Shown here one piece after another: positions 1 through 10,277 of a DNA stretch of 64,000 bases. Where the stretch lies: NCBI GenBank assembly GCA_947095535.1, contig OX352773.1, forward strand, positions 167,598,438 through 167,662,437. Reading direction: 5' to 3'. The translations under genes were made by a program, and so were the position numbers. The notes under the pieces were generated by a model. The model was given only the letters and a program-made list of their open reading frames with translations. It was not told the origin of the DNA and did not search any database. How positions within the stretch are numbered: the first letter of the stretch is position 1; every line of letters starts with the position of its first letter. The DNA is from Poecilobothrus nobilitatus. Lineage: Eukaryota > Arthropoda > Insecta > Diptera > Dolichopodidae.

Positions 1-398
1 AGTACCACTATTCTAATCCATGACATCTTTATTCCGCTTTCTTTGCTTCCTTTGTCTATATTTTTTGTTATTTTTATGTTGGGGAAGATCTGCTTACTAA
101 ATGAGGTTGATCAGTCCCATTCTTGCTGTCTAATACTTTCAATATGTTCTGTAATTTGTTTTTTAATCATTGTGTATGACTTAGGAATTATTTTTGTTAT
201 TAGCCCTGATAGTGACTTTTTTGCCTCCTTATCTGCCATTTTATTTCCCCTTATCACTACATGCCCTGGTATCCAAGCGATTTGGATTTTATCTTTATTT
301 TTTATGATGGAGTTTTTTATTTGTTTTATTTGTTGGTTGGTTGTTAGCTGACTTTTGACTGCAAGGGCAAATTGTTCGGCTACGTATATTTGGCAGTA
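1..398 (-). mobile_element. Non-LTR retrotransposon (LINE) ORF2 fragment, RNase H domain, defective
   Basis: Read on the minus strand, one frame runs from about 398 to the window edge and contains the RNase H signatures YVAEQFAL (second acidic motif) and AWIPGH..IRGNKMADKEAK (last His/Asp motif). RNase H domains of this type lie at the C-terminal end of ORF2 in I-, R1- and LOA-like LINEs, where they remove the RNA strand during target-primed reverse transcription. Two defects are visible. The Asp-Ser motif expected between the two signatures is missing, as if about 30 residues were deleted, and there is an in-frame TGA at 113-111 after the sequence QQEWD. The frame reopens after the stop with STSFSKQIFPNI and continues off the window. 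The piece is joined directly to a U6 relic upstream. The plus-strand reading frame over the same bases is a shadow. Clade assignment is uncertain; the RNase H call is firm. Confidence 0.8.
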
Positions 399-400
399 CT

Positions 401-450
401 AAAAATGTGGCGCGCTTCACGATTTTGCCTGTCATCCTTGCGCAGGGGTC

Positions 451-490
<40 letters not shown>

Positions 491-502
491 CGAAGCAAGA
501 AC
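401..502 (-). pseudogene. U6: U6 spliceosomal snRNA pseudogene
   Basis: The minus strand starts GTTCTTGCTTCG and carries the U6 landmarks in order: ACATATACTAAAATTGG, the ACAGAGA box (461-467), the AGC triad region TTAGCATG, CCCCTGCGCAAGGATGACA, and the end CACATTTTT. It is about 102 nt against about 107 nt for insect U6. Five bases (GCAGA) are missing after CTTCG in the 5' stem-loop, and there are substitutions at GGCC to GACC, GACACGC to GACAGGC and GCGTTCC to GCGCGCC. No clear PSE plus TATA arrangement lies at the proper distance upstream. The lesions and the direct join to a LINE fragment argue for a retroposed copy rather than a working gene. Confidence 0.88.
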
Positions 503-1228
503 ACGTATATAATATTATATGAATGGTAATAATAATAATTTTCATAATACATATATTTAATATTTTATTTTCCTCAAATCTTTATGATATTATCAAGTTT
601 AAAATTTATTCTATCAAAAAGCTTTTTAATAATTTTTAATTTTTTTTTTTTTTTTTGGAATTCCCGTTTAAATGTATTACAAAATTCTGCGTGATAACAC
701 ACATACACACACATAAGTTACATTTGAGAAATCAGTAAATTTCTAATTAAACAAGTTTAAATCATATATACATTTGTAAGTATATTACATGTAAGTATAT
801 TAACTATACTTAATTAGAATTTAATTATTAATATTATTAGAAATTTTTATTTTAATTAAAATAAAATAAAGAAAAAACTGGTTTTTTATAAATAAATTAT
901 TTTATAATTATACAAAATAAGGTACTATTTACTATTTAAAATACATAAGGTACTATAAAAACTGACTCAGGTTTTCGTTTTTTTATTTTTTATTTTTTTT
1001 TTTACTTTTTTTAAATATTCATCATGTTTTATTTTAAACTTTTCTAAATTAGGTATAGTTATTAGTAATAAAATGAATTATCTGGAAAATTTAAACACCA
1101 GTATTAAAAATAATTCTTGATTTTTTTTTATTATTATTAAACATCCATCAAAAATACAATTGTAAAGATACAATTTTAAAATATGAATTTTATGAAATGA
1201 AGCTTAATAACTAGTAGGTACATACTAC

Positions 1229-1260
<32 letters not shown>

Positions 1261-1304
1261 GCACTTTCAAGTACAAATTAAGGTAATATGAAAAAAAAAA
1301 ACGA
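503..1304. other. AT-rich spacer, no gene seen
   Basis: Only AT-rich DNA with short homopolymers is seen, plus an (AT)n microsatellite at about 1230-1260. No coding frame or recognisable RNA was found. Confidence 0.6.
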
Positions 1305-2100
1305 TTATTATAAAAAAGAGCATTCTTTTTAGATCTGCTCTATTATTTTTATTTCTTTTTTACGAAATTTCGTAAAAGATCCTGTTTTCAAATGTTTATA
1401 TCTCAAGTTCTGTTTAATATTTTTTCAATCTAAAAAAGACAAGAAATTTTTAGAGCTTATATTTTATAATATTTTGAAACTTTGAAATTTTGAGACGAGC
1501 GAAATCTTTGAGACTTTTAGGGAAAATTCCGATTTTGATAAAACGCTCAGGTGCGATTCTCTTAAAACTTTGAGAAAAGTTAGCCTATGATCTCAATGTA
1601 TTTTTACTAAGTGACGGTTCCCCATGACACCATTAAAGGTCAAATAGTTTTTATGATTATTTGCATTATGACGCATGCATCCCATGTTAATGTACCCTAA
1701 ATAGTTATATAAAAAAGTGAATATTTTTGGAAAGGATTCTGATCTGAGAACTAAGAGGTTATAATAAAAAACAATAAAAGAGTCAAATTAAAGTTTAAAG
1801 GTTTATTAATGATGACCGATTAGGAACCGTTGTCAGTATGTTTTCCCACTTTGTTGTCATAGACTACCTTTCTGCAAAGTTTTGTGTAAATCTTACAGGA
1901 GAGCTAATCGAACTTTTAAACAAAATGTTTGAAATTCCCCCTTTTTAAAGAACTATTACAGCTGGATCCAAAAATTGACACATGTGCAAATTTATCGTAA
2001 GTGAAAACATAAAAATTATAGCTATAATACAATATTGAATTTTTACATGACGTGTTAACAGTTTTTCTTAGTTATATAAGTATAGGTTTAGCTTCATTCT
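1305..2100 (-). repeat. Family A dispersed repeat, degenerate copy
   Basis: Phrases typical of the roughly 1.25-kb family A repeat (see 31098-32402) occur in the same order as at 5890-7175: TATATCTCAAGTTCTG, TTTGAAATTTTGAGACGAG, a late ATAAAAATTATAGCT block, and ACGTGTTAACAGTTTTTCTTAG near the end. The copy is diverged, lacks clear ends and encodes nothing. Strand is given relative to 31098-32402 taken as plus. Confidence 0.55.
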
Positions 2101-2221
2101 ATACAGATGTATAAAATATTAGTATGTATGTATAAGCATAGTAAGTATATAATAAGTTTCTTTATGGATATAAGCTAAATGAATTTTAAATGTACAAAAA
2201 GAGAAAACATACATTTTTAAA

Positions 2222-2275
2222 TCGCTGGGCTTTCAGTATAAAAGATGTCGGGTATAAACCCCGGTCAAGTAAAAT
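2222..2275 (+). mobile_element. SINE family S2, partial tRNA-like head
   Basis: The segment CTTTCAGTATAAAAGATG followed by AACCCCGGTCAAG matches the second half of the S2 head at 59452-59520 (CTTTCAATCGAAAAGTC...AAACCCCGGTCAGG), including a diverged Pol III B box. The A-box half is degenerate. Confidence 0.55.
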
Positions 2276-2301
2276 TCAAATAAATAATATGCATCCATAA
2301 A

Positions 2302-2331
2302 GAAGGTGATTATAATATTATAATCACCTTC
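2302..2331. repeat. 30-bp perfect palindrome
   Basis: Two 15-bp arms, GAAGGTGATTATAAT and ATTATAATCACCTTC, abut with no spacer. It lies just downstream of the S2 head relic and could extrude as a cruciform. No function can be assigned. Confidence 0.85.
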
Positions 2332-5027
2332 TACCGCAGATCTCCGATAGATCTCGCACATTTTTCCTCAGTTGGTTATATGTATTTATAACTGGGAAAA
2401 TTAAATAATAATAATAACGCACTTAATAACCCTGTAGTGTTATTTTTTTTTTTAAATAAAAAATTTCTTTTTCAAATATGTACATGTGTATGTTAAATGA
2501 TAATTGAAATTAAGGTTAAAAAATAACAAAGTTAAAACAAATAAGAAATTTTTAATAACTATTTTGTGTGTTAGCGCTTTTTAAAAAAAAAATGTATTTA
2601 TTTGTTTGTTTGTTTATTTTGCTTTTAGTTTTTTGTTTTTTTTAATGTCAAAATCATGGCGCATTTTATTCGGAGTCACATTATCATCATTTCTTTTTTT
2701 TTAAATAAAAGTATAAATTTCTTTATTTTTATTTAAGAAAAACTGGTTTTTTAATCTATTCGATTTAATTTGACTTAAATTTTTTTTCTTCACGATTTTC
2801 AAATATCTAAAGATTTATTATATTATTTAACTGTGCAAATTAAATAGGAATCACTGATTATTATTGATTTTTTTTTTTCATTTTATTTTTAAGTTAAACT
2901 TTAAGTTTTTATTTATTTGCGTTAACAATTTTTTACATTGACTGTTTTTTTTTTTTGGGAAAAAACACAAAGCAATAGTAACAAAAAAAAAAGAAAACAA
3001 ACTGTTTTTCAAGTATTTGATAAAATAAATACATATTAGTTTATAAAAAAATATAATATTTTTCAAGTTAGATTCTTTTTATTATTATGAAAAAGGAAAT
3101 CACAAAAAAGCTAATGATAAGCCCTTGGAATTTTTTTTAAATTAAAAATAAACAAGAAAGAAGAGCAAATAAAAATTTTTTTTTTGTTTGTTAGTTGCTT
3201 AATGGTTAGACCGAAATGCCGATCACCCCCTCATCATGTATACTATATGTTCGAACAAGAGAGAAGGTATGATAGGAAAATTTGGATAGTATGGATAATG
3301 GATAAGGTGGAAATAGGAATCTGTTGAGTATAATCTGGTAAAATTATTAAAATTGATTTAAATAATTTCATTCAATATTATTATGTGAGACTGTAGAATA
3401 TGATGATTTATTTAAATATGTAGAATTGCTTAAATAAAATTGCAATTGACATAATTCTATTTATTTATATTTTATAAATCTATTATATAAATAAAAGCCG
3501 TAAACGCTTGCAACAATATTTGTCATAGCAAAAACTAATACTGTGCAAAACAGAAAAAAAGAATAAAAAAAATTAAAAATTTATAGCGTTAGGTACATAA
3601 TCCCGAAAAAAAAACCCGAAAAATTAAAATTCCGAAATTACGAAATACCGAAATCAAAATCCCGAAATTTCAAAATCTCACAAAGACAAGACAAGAGAAA
3701 GACAGAGATATATGGATATAAATATTCCAGAAAAGGGGAATACTCTGATTTTGAATCCAACTATTAATAGTTAATTACAGTATGTCCACACATAATGATA
3801 ATTTAATTAAATTAAAATAAATAAAATTAAAAATTAAATTTTTACATTTCCATGTGAAAAATAATTAATTTTTGAAAACCCCTCTACAAAATTATTGAAA
3901 CTCTGATTTTGAATCCAACTCTAAAATCAATACTATAAAGTATGTCCATACATACAGGTTTCCATGCAAAAGTATTCAATTTTGACATTTCACTTAAAAA
4001 ATAGTGAATTTTATACGAATTTTGATATTTTTCTGAAAAAAAAAATTTTTGAAGGATGGGGGCTGCCGCCTCCAAACTTCCACTACAAAATTTTTCTTTA
4101 ATTTTCTCAGTGTTGTTCTCTATGTTTTTACATTTATTTAAATTTATTCTTATTCGTATTGTAAAAAGTTAAGTATTCTTACTGATGAAGGGAACATAGT
4201 TCTCAAAAAACGTTTTTAAGAAAAATAAAAAATAAATTAGAACAGAAAAATATTTCTTTTTATTTCATTTAAAAGTTAAGTGACAAAAAACCAATATCAC
4301 TTCTAGATTACTAATATATCTTTATTCTTGATAGATAAATTATTTATGTATATTATCTTAGTTTGAAGCTATTAAACAAATGATAGGTGGTGCAGTAAAG
4401 TATTTTCACATGATATTATATCCACATGGTAATTTACACCACTCATATGAGACATATTTTCATTAAATCGATGTAAACTTAATTTCGGCTAACAGTGAAA
4501 ATTAAGTCCACATAAAATTTAGGGAAGTTAAATTTCCTTCCAATTTTAAATGATTTAATTAATGATAGATAAATTAAAATCAAAAAATTCCAAATTTTTG
4601 GAGAGAATATTCAACCTGATATAGTGATATATCAAGTCATTTGGAAAAACCAACTATACAGGATTTTATAATTCAAAATCTCGCATATAAAACGTATAAT
4701 TCCGAATTTACAATCAACTATAACATCCTTCCTGATTACAATATTTAAACTACAAATAATATAGAAGAGCTTTAATTTTATTCTTATAGCTATTTCTTAA
4801 AAAGTGGAAATAATATGTGTGTTAATCTATGTGTTTGAAAAGTAGAAAAAAATTTCCATTAAAAAGTGGTATTAACCCACTTCAAAGATATATTAAGTAT
4901 ACCTTGATTTGTTAAAGAGTTAATCCTTATATGTGGAGTTATTTTCTTGCATCATGGTAGGTATAACTGAATCAGATCGAAAACAAGTTAAGAAAAACTT
5001 ATAGATATATAGAATTACTGAATAGAA
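2332..5027. other. AT-rich region with minor repeats, no gene seen
   Basis: There is no supportable coding frame. It holds a short minisatellite of CCGAAATT/CCCGAAA-type units at 3598-3690 and a direct duplication of about 160 bp, in which the phrase ACTCTGATTTTGAATCCAAC recurs at about 3741 and 3900 with TATGTCCA following each. A weak tRNA-like stretch near 3190-3250 (GCTTAATGGTTAGA then TGTTCGAAC) is not convincing. Confidence 0.5.
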
Positions 5028-5140
5028 CTGAATAGAACAGTGCTTAGAATACAGATGTACCCAAGTTCAAATCCCAGTAAAAGTAAAATACTGGGATTTG
5101 AACTTGGGTACATCTGTATTCTAAGCACTGTTCTATTCAG
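5028..5140. repeat. Perfect long hairpin (52-bp arms, 9-nt loop) carrying a tRNA-like B box
   Basis: The left arm 5028-5079 and right arm 5089-5140 are exact reverse complements, separated by AAAGTAAAA. Each arm contains CCAAGTTCAAATCCCAG, close to a Pol III B box and T-arm, preceded by sequence resembling the 3' half of a tRNA-type SINE head. It therefore looks like two head-derived fragments in tail-to-tail inversion. The identity of the arms implies recent origin or gene conversion. The transcript of either strand would fold into a 52-bp duplex. Confidence 0.85.
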
Positions 5141-5889
5141 CTGTTTGAGTTTGACTTCTAGAGCAGAATGCAAACAGAACAATAAATATTTTTAACAACT
5201 TTTCAAATTATATTTATTAAGTTTATGAGAGTCAGAGTAGAAAATTCTACACATCAACTGTTTTAATCAACAAGGTAATTTCTTTTCTAATTCCTATTCT
5301 TACATAATTCTAACGAAAGTTCAATTTTACAATCTTATAGCAAGCAATAAAATAATTAAGCAAATTTTAAATTTTAAACTAAGATATACTTTAAAGTGCG
5401 GAGGACTACATATCATGTGCAGATCGGATTCTTCAAGAATTCCTAGTATACTATAGGTTTTCCTCGCGTTAAAGTAATTCTATATATCTAATAAAAATTT
5501 TTTTTTTTTTTTTAAACAAGTGATTGTTTATTGTGTACCTAATCAATAAAAGATGAAACACTTAACTGTGGAAAAACTTTATTTTTGTAGTTTTTAGTTC
5601 CTCTTGAATACATTTACAAACTTACTTATACCCATACATTTTTATAAACGTACTTAGAAAAACTATAATTTTTGTCCAAACATATTAAACAGATTCTGAT
5701 TTTATAATAAAATATTAAATTTTAAACCCTTCCTTCTTCAACAAACTATTAGGAATAGACCGAAATTAACGATATTTCAATAATTGATCATTGATGAAAT
5801 AATTCTTATGGCAATTATAGAAAAACAATTCTAATAACTCAAATTAAAGGCCAAAAAAATATAAATACAGAATACATAATTTCAATTTT
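5141..5889. other. AT-rich spacer, no gene seen
   Basis: Nothing beyond AT-rich DNA and homopolymer runs is recognised here. Confidence 0.55.
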
Positions 5890-7175
5890 TAGCACATTTT
5901 CAAAAAATTTTTGAAAAAATGTGCTTTTTAGTTTCACTCGGTCCGTCCGTCCGTCTGTTTACAAAACTTCTACACTGTTAAAGATAGAGAAAAAAAATTT
6001 TAACCATGGGGAGGTCTCATAAAAAAAATGATTTTGTTGAACAACTTTTTCATGTAGCCTCATCCATTACGGAGCTACAGCCCCTCAAACTTTGAAAAAG
6101 CCCTATTTTTAAATGCATATATCTTATGTTCTGCTTTCAATCTGAAAACGTCATTCGACAGGTATTTTTTTTAACTTTGTAAACTAATATCAAACTTATA
6201 CAATTTTTTTAAATTCAATATTTAAATTTACCGTTATGTGAAAACCTAATTTTGCATGATTTTTCTACTTTCATAACTCCGGCACGCTTTTAGATAGAGG
6301 CTTGAAATTTTGAGACAAGAAAGAACTTTTAGAATTAGTATAAGTTTGCTCAGAAATTTTTTTTGGACCATCCCCTATTTATGAGCTATTAGGGCTTAAA
6401 AATTGAAAATTTGCTATTTTTAAACACCTGTAACTTAGGAACCTGTACACATTTTACTTCTGCAAGATATAAAAATTAAAGCTACAGTAATATATTTTTA
6501 CGTGTGTTAAAGATTTATTTTAGTTGTAAAGGGTTCCAAAGTTGCAGCTTTTCAAAATTGCGAAAATGCCCCATTTTCAGATGTATATATCTCAGGCTCT
6601 GCGTAATAGTATTGCAATCTAAAACCATCAAAAGATCGAAAATTTTATTATCTACATAAAACAATATCAATATTATGTAATATTTTGTAATTTACTATTT
6701 AAATTTACCGTTATGTGAAAACCACATTTTGCATGAATTTTTTTTTTTCATAACTCCGGAAAGCCTTTAGATAGGAACCTGAAATTTTAATACAAGAAAG
6801 AACTTAGAAATTAGTATAAGTTTCTTCAGAAAATTTTTTGGTAGCACCCCCTCTTTAAGAGTGATTACGGCTCAAAAATTGAAAATTTGTTATTTTTAGA
6901 CACCTGTAACTTAGGCACCTGTACAAATTTTTCTTCGGCAAAAGATTAAAATTAAAGGTTCAATAATATATTTTTACGTGTGTTAACCGTTTTTCTTAGT
7001 TATATAGGATTCCGGATTTACGGTCTCTCAAAATTTCAAAAATGTCTAATTTTCCCTTTTTTCTTATTACATGAAATTTTCAAATTTTTGTACAAGTCAC
7101 AATATTCTAAACAGTTTGTATTGAGTTTTGGAAATGTGCGCTTTTAAAAACCGTTGGTTTACATTCTACCTTGTT
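5890..7175 (-). repeat. Family A dispersed repeat, near full-length
   Basis: A full-length inverted counterpart of 31098-32402. It begins with the terminal hairpin AGCACATTTTC...GAAAAAATGTGCT (5891-5925), followed by GTTTCACTCGGTCCGTCCGT, the block CATTACGGAGCTACAGCCCC, and two partly redundant internal halves each containing TAACTTAGG.ACCTGTAC and GTTATGTGAAAACC. It ends CCGTTGGTTTACATTCTACC. It is non-coding and therefore non-autonomous. The internal halves are similar to one another, so the element probably arose by internal duplication. Confidence 0.75.
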
Positions 7176-7370
7176 TATTTTAAATTAAAATGTTCAAATG
7201 CAATTTTTATTTTTGATTTATAGCTTATATTTTTATTACATTCAAAATAATTCTAAAATAGTGAATAAACCTGTGCATTTTTATTACTTTTTCTAAAACA
7301 TACTGTGATGTGACTGTATTATGAAAGTCTATATGAAATTATTACATCTTAATTGGAATAATCGCATGTC

Positions 7371-7743
7371 TTATGCTGCCCATACACGGCGGACCAGTTT
7401 TTAGAACAGATCCACTTGATAAGTAGTATCGTGTATGGGCAAGTTGTAAAACCATTATGATGATTGGAAAGTTGGTTGGATGAATTTCAAAAAATTTTGA
7501 TTTTTCTGAGCGGATTCTTTGGTTTGTGGTTCAGTTGTATCGTGTATGGACAAGTTGTACAACTTAAATGTCATTTTAACATTGAGATTTTTTGATTTGA
7601 GAAAATAATAAAAATATAAAGTACATAATTACAATGGTTTTGTACATAGTTACAGTACATAATTACAATGGATTAGTGGCATGGTTCTAAAACCTGACCG
7701 CGTACCAAATTTACACCTAGTCCGCCGTATATGGGCAGCATTA
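7371..7743. mobile_element. PIF/Harbinger-like MITE with TTA target-site duplication
   Basis: The element is 7374-7740 (367 bp) with terminal inverted repeats TGCTGCCCATACACGGCGGA (left) and TGCTGCCCATATACGGCGGA (right, reverse complement). It is flanked by TTA at 7371-7373 and 7741-7743. A 3-bp TTA/TAA duplication is typical of PIF/Harbinger insertions. Subterminal copies of TCGTGTATGG.CAAGTTGTA repeat the end motif in inverted form. It has no coding capacity, so it would need a transposase supplied in trans. The minus-strand frame at 7650-8000 overlapping its right end is chance. Confidence 0.8.
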
Positions 7744-8754
7744 CGAAGAAAAATAGTAGATAATCTAATATTTTTAGATTTTGCATTGTAAGTGAGAGAA
7801 AGAGAAAAAGAGAAAAAAAAATGTAGAGTGAAAAGTACGTTTTTAATTAGAATGAAAACAACATTAGTTTCTTGTAACACAAAAATTCTTTTAAATAAAC
7901 TACGAAATTTTTTGATTTTATAATTTATTTTTTTAATCATAAAAAAATAACATTTAAAATAAAAATTATAAATAATAAAATTTATTAATATTATTCCCAA
8001 AATCCTAAATATGTATAAAATATAGACAACAATTTTTAAATTTCTTAAAAAACGTGTAGGTTTACAATTTAATCAATAATTATACATTCTCATGTACATA
8101 ATATGTATATATATATATGTATGATACATTATATCCTAATTTTATATATTATGTTAATAATTTTATAATCAATATTGTATTTATAACAGAATTCCCGAAG
8201 GTCACCCACCCTTAGTAGGTAGTATATAAAACAAAAATAAAATCAAAAAAAAAATTATTTAAAATGTTAATAGGGTAAAAAAAATATATAGGAGAGGGTT
8301 AATTTTATTATTTTTTACAATTGTTTTTTGTCCAGTTAATATACAAACTTAATACGAATATAACGAAAAATTTACAATTGAAAATTTAATGACTCACTAA
8401 ATATATATATATGTATATATATATATTATGAACTATTTATATATTATTACTTCTAATATTATATACTTTATATGGATATTTTAGTATTAAATGTATATAT
8501 ACAGGGTTATTTAATAAGTAAGCATTTATTCATATTTTAAAGTCTTGAATATCAAAATAAATGTACCATATTTTGAAAACGTTTTTTGTTTGTATATAAT
8601 ATGGTTCTTTTATACTAAATATTATGTATATATAATATTTAATTAATATGTGAATAAAACAAAAAATAATACAAAGTACTAAGTTTCAAAAATGTACAAA
8701 TTTTAAAGCTGTAATTAAAATGATATAGTTCGAGATGTGTAAATGTTGGCTATG
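7744..8754. other. AT-rich spacer, no gene seen
   Basis: AT-rich sequence with short (AT)n tracts near 8108 and 8402. No coding or RNA feature is recognised. Confidence 0.5.
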
Positions 8755-9265
8755 AGCAAAATTGCTCAAAAATGAAAAATGAAAAATGACACAATATTTT
8801 TGGGTAATTATTTCATTTATTATGAAAAATGGCCAAAAAAATAGTGAAGCTCACCGAAAAATAAATGAAAAAAGGTCCAAAAACTGAAATGAAATGAAAA
8901 ATTGCCCAAAAATTTTTAATTATGAAAAATAACCTAAAAACAAAATGAAAAATCATCCAATTTAAAAAAAAAATTATTTTATTTATTACAATTTTACAAT
9001 TTGATTTTTGGATGGAATGGATGGCGATTGAGGATTTTAATTGTGTACCTACATATGTCATTTTTACTTTTCTTATCTAGGACTTTAGATATTATGACAC
9101 AGACTCTTATTATTAATAATAAAATAATTTTATTATTGTTGTTCATTGTATGATTTTAGAAATTTGAATGAACCATATAATTATGAAGAATAAATTAAAA
9201 AAAGGCCAAAAGATTTTTATAGTTTTTTTGGGTCATTTTTGATTTTCAATTTTCGGGCAATTCGG
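8755..9265. repeat. Minisatellite with partially inverted ends (foldback-like)
   Basis: The left part (8755-8960) is a degenerate tandem array of about 20-23 bp built on AAATGAAAAATTGCCCAAAA. The right part (9185-9265) carries the reverse-complement motif, GGTCATTTTTGATTTTCAAT and TTTTCGGGCAATTC. The two could pair as a foldback around an unrelated core. The minus-strand 82-residue frame here only reads the array. Confidence 0.5.
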
Positions 9266-10190
9266 TTTTGGCGGATTTTGCGAACAGTCGTGAATGTCAA
9301 TGTTTAGTTCCGCTTATAGAAACCAAAAGTTATTAGCTATATAATGGACATATGTTAGATTCGTTAACTTTCGTTAAACATAATTCTTCGTCTTTCTATA
9401 TTAATTCGATCAGAATGGAATTGACTATAGTAAATTTGACATTTCTTTGTTGATATAATTTTTCTTTTGTTCATAATTTTTCATTTTGGTGTTATTTAAT
9501 TTTTTGTTAAAGTTGTTGAATTTGTTGAAAGTTTTAAGTTTATAGGTATATTAAATTAAAAAAAAAAGTTAAAGGATAGAATAACAATAGTTATCTATAT
9601 ATATATATATGTTATTATAATCCGATATAAGTATGCTTTGACAAATTAATGTTACCGCTTTAACAATGATTATCTTAAGAAATTTTGAAGAAAATTAATA
9701 GGATTTCAGTTTGGTTTATTTTTGTACTATATACACATAGTCGTATAAATTTCAGAGACTAGGAAATAGGTATTAATTAAGGATTTTTTGCATGTAAAAT
9801 GGGAACTAAAATAAATGAAATGAAATAAAATTAAACGAGACGTAAAAGTTCGTCAGCATGTGAACATATTCAATTAATCACAATTAAATTTTGTTCCGTT
9901 CGTTAAAATTTTAAATGTCATTTTCGTGACGCTAATCAATAATAATAAAACTTTACTTATGTTTAAAGTTAAAAAAAAAAAACAAACAAACCAATTTTAT
10001 TGGTAAAATTTCTAAAACTTCTTTAAATTTTTACATATTTTAATAATAAATATATTTTTTTCTACAAATTTTAAATATGAAAGTAGAGAAAAATTTTGTT
10101 AAGAGAAAAAGAGAAAATACTCTTATATTTATGAAAAAAAAGATCTAAAATTCATAAGTGCATAAGTACATAATTTATCATAAGAATTTC
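9266..10190. other. AT-rich spacer, no gene seen
   Basis: No coding frame, RNA or repeat was recognised beyond an (AT)n run near 9597. Confidence 0.5.
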
Positions 10191-10277
10191 GGGCCTCTGT
10201 CAATCCCACATACGTCATAAGAATAATATAAAGAAAGAGCTGTGTAATTTCCTTGTCATATTTATGTGGCAGAAGAA
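10191..10277 (+). mobile_element. SINE S1a, internally deleted relic
   Basis: GGGCCTCTGT is joined to CAATCCCACATACGTC, then AGAGCTGTGTAATTTCC and CATATTTATGTGGCAGA. These are the start, B-box end, middle and 3' end of S1a in the right order, but the A box and most of the head are missing. Confidence 0.65.

Noticed and set aside
43..351. 102-codon plus-strand frame at the left edge
   Set aside because: It is the antisense shadow of the LINE RNase H frame, which carries recognisable motifs on the minus strand.
401..502. Functional U6 gene
   Set aside because: Five-base deletion in the 5' stem-loop, several substitutions in conserved positions, no proper upstream promoter, and a direct fusion to a LINE fragment.
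3188..3250. Possible tRNA gene (GCTTAATGGTTAGA then TGTTCGAAC)
   Set aside because: No cloverleaf can be drawn with a proper acceptor stem; at best a decayed SINE head.
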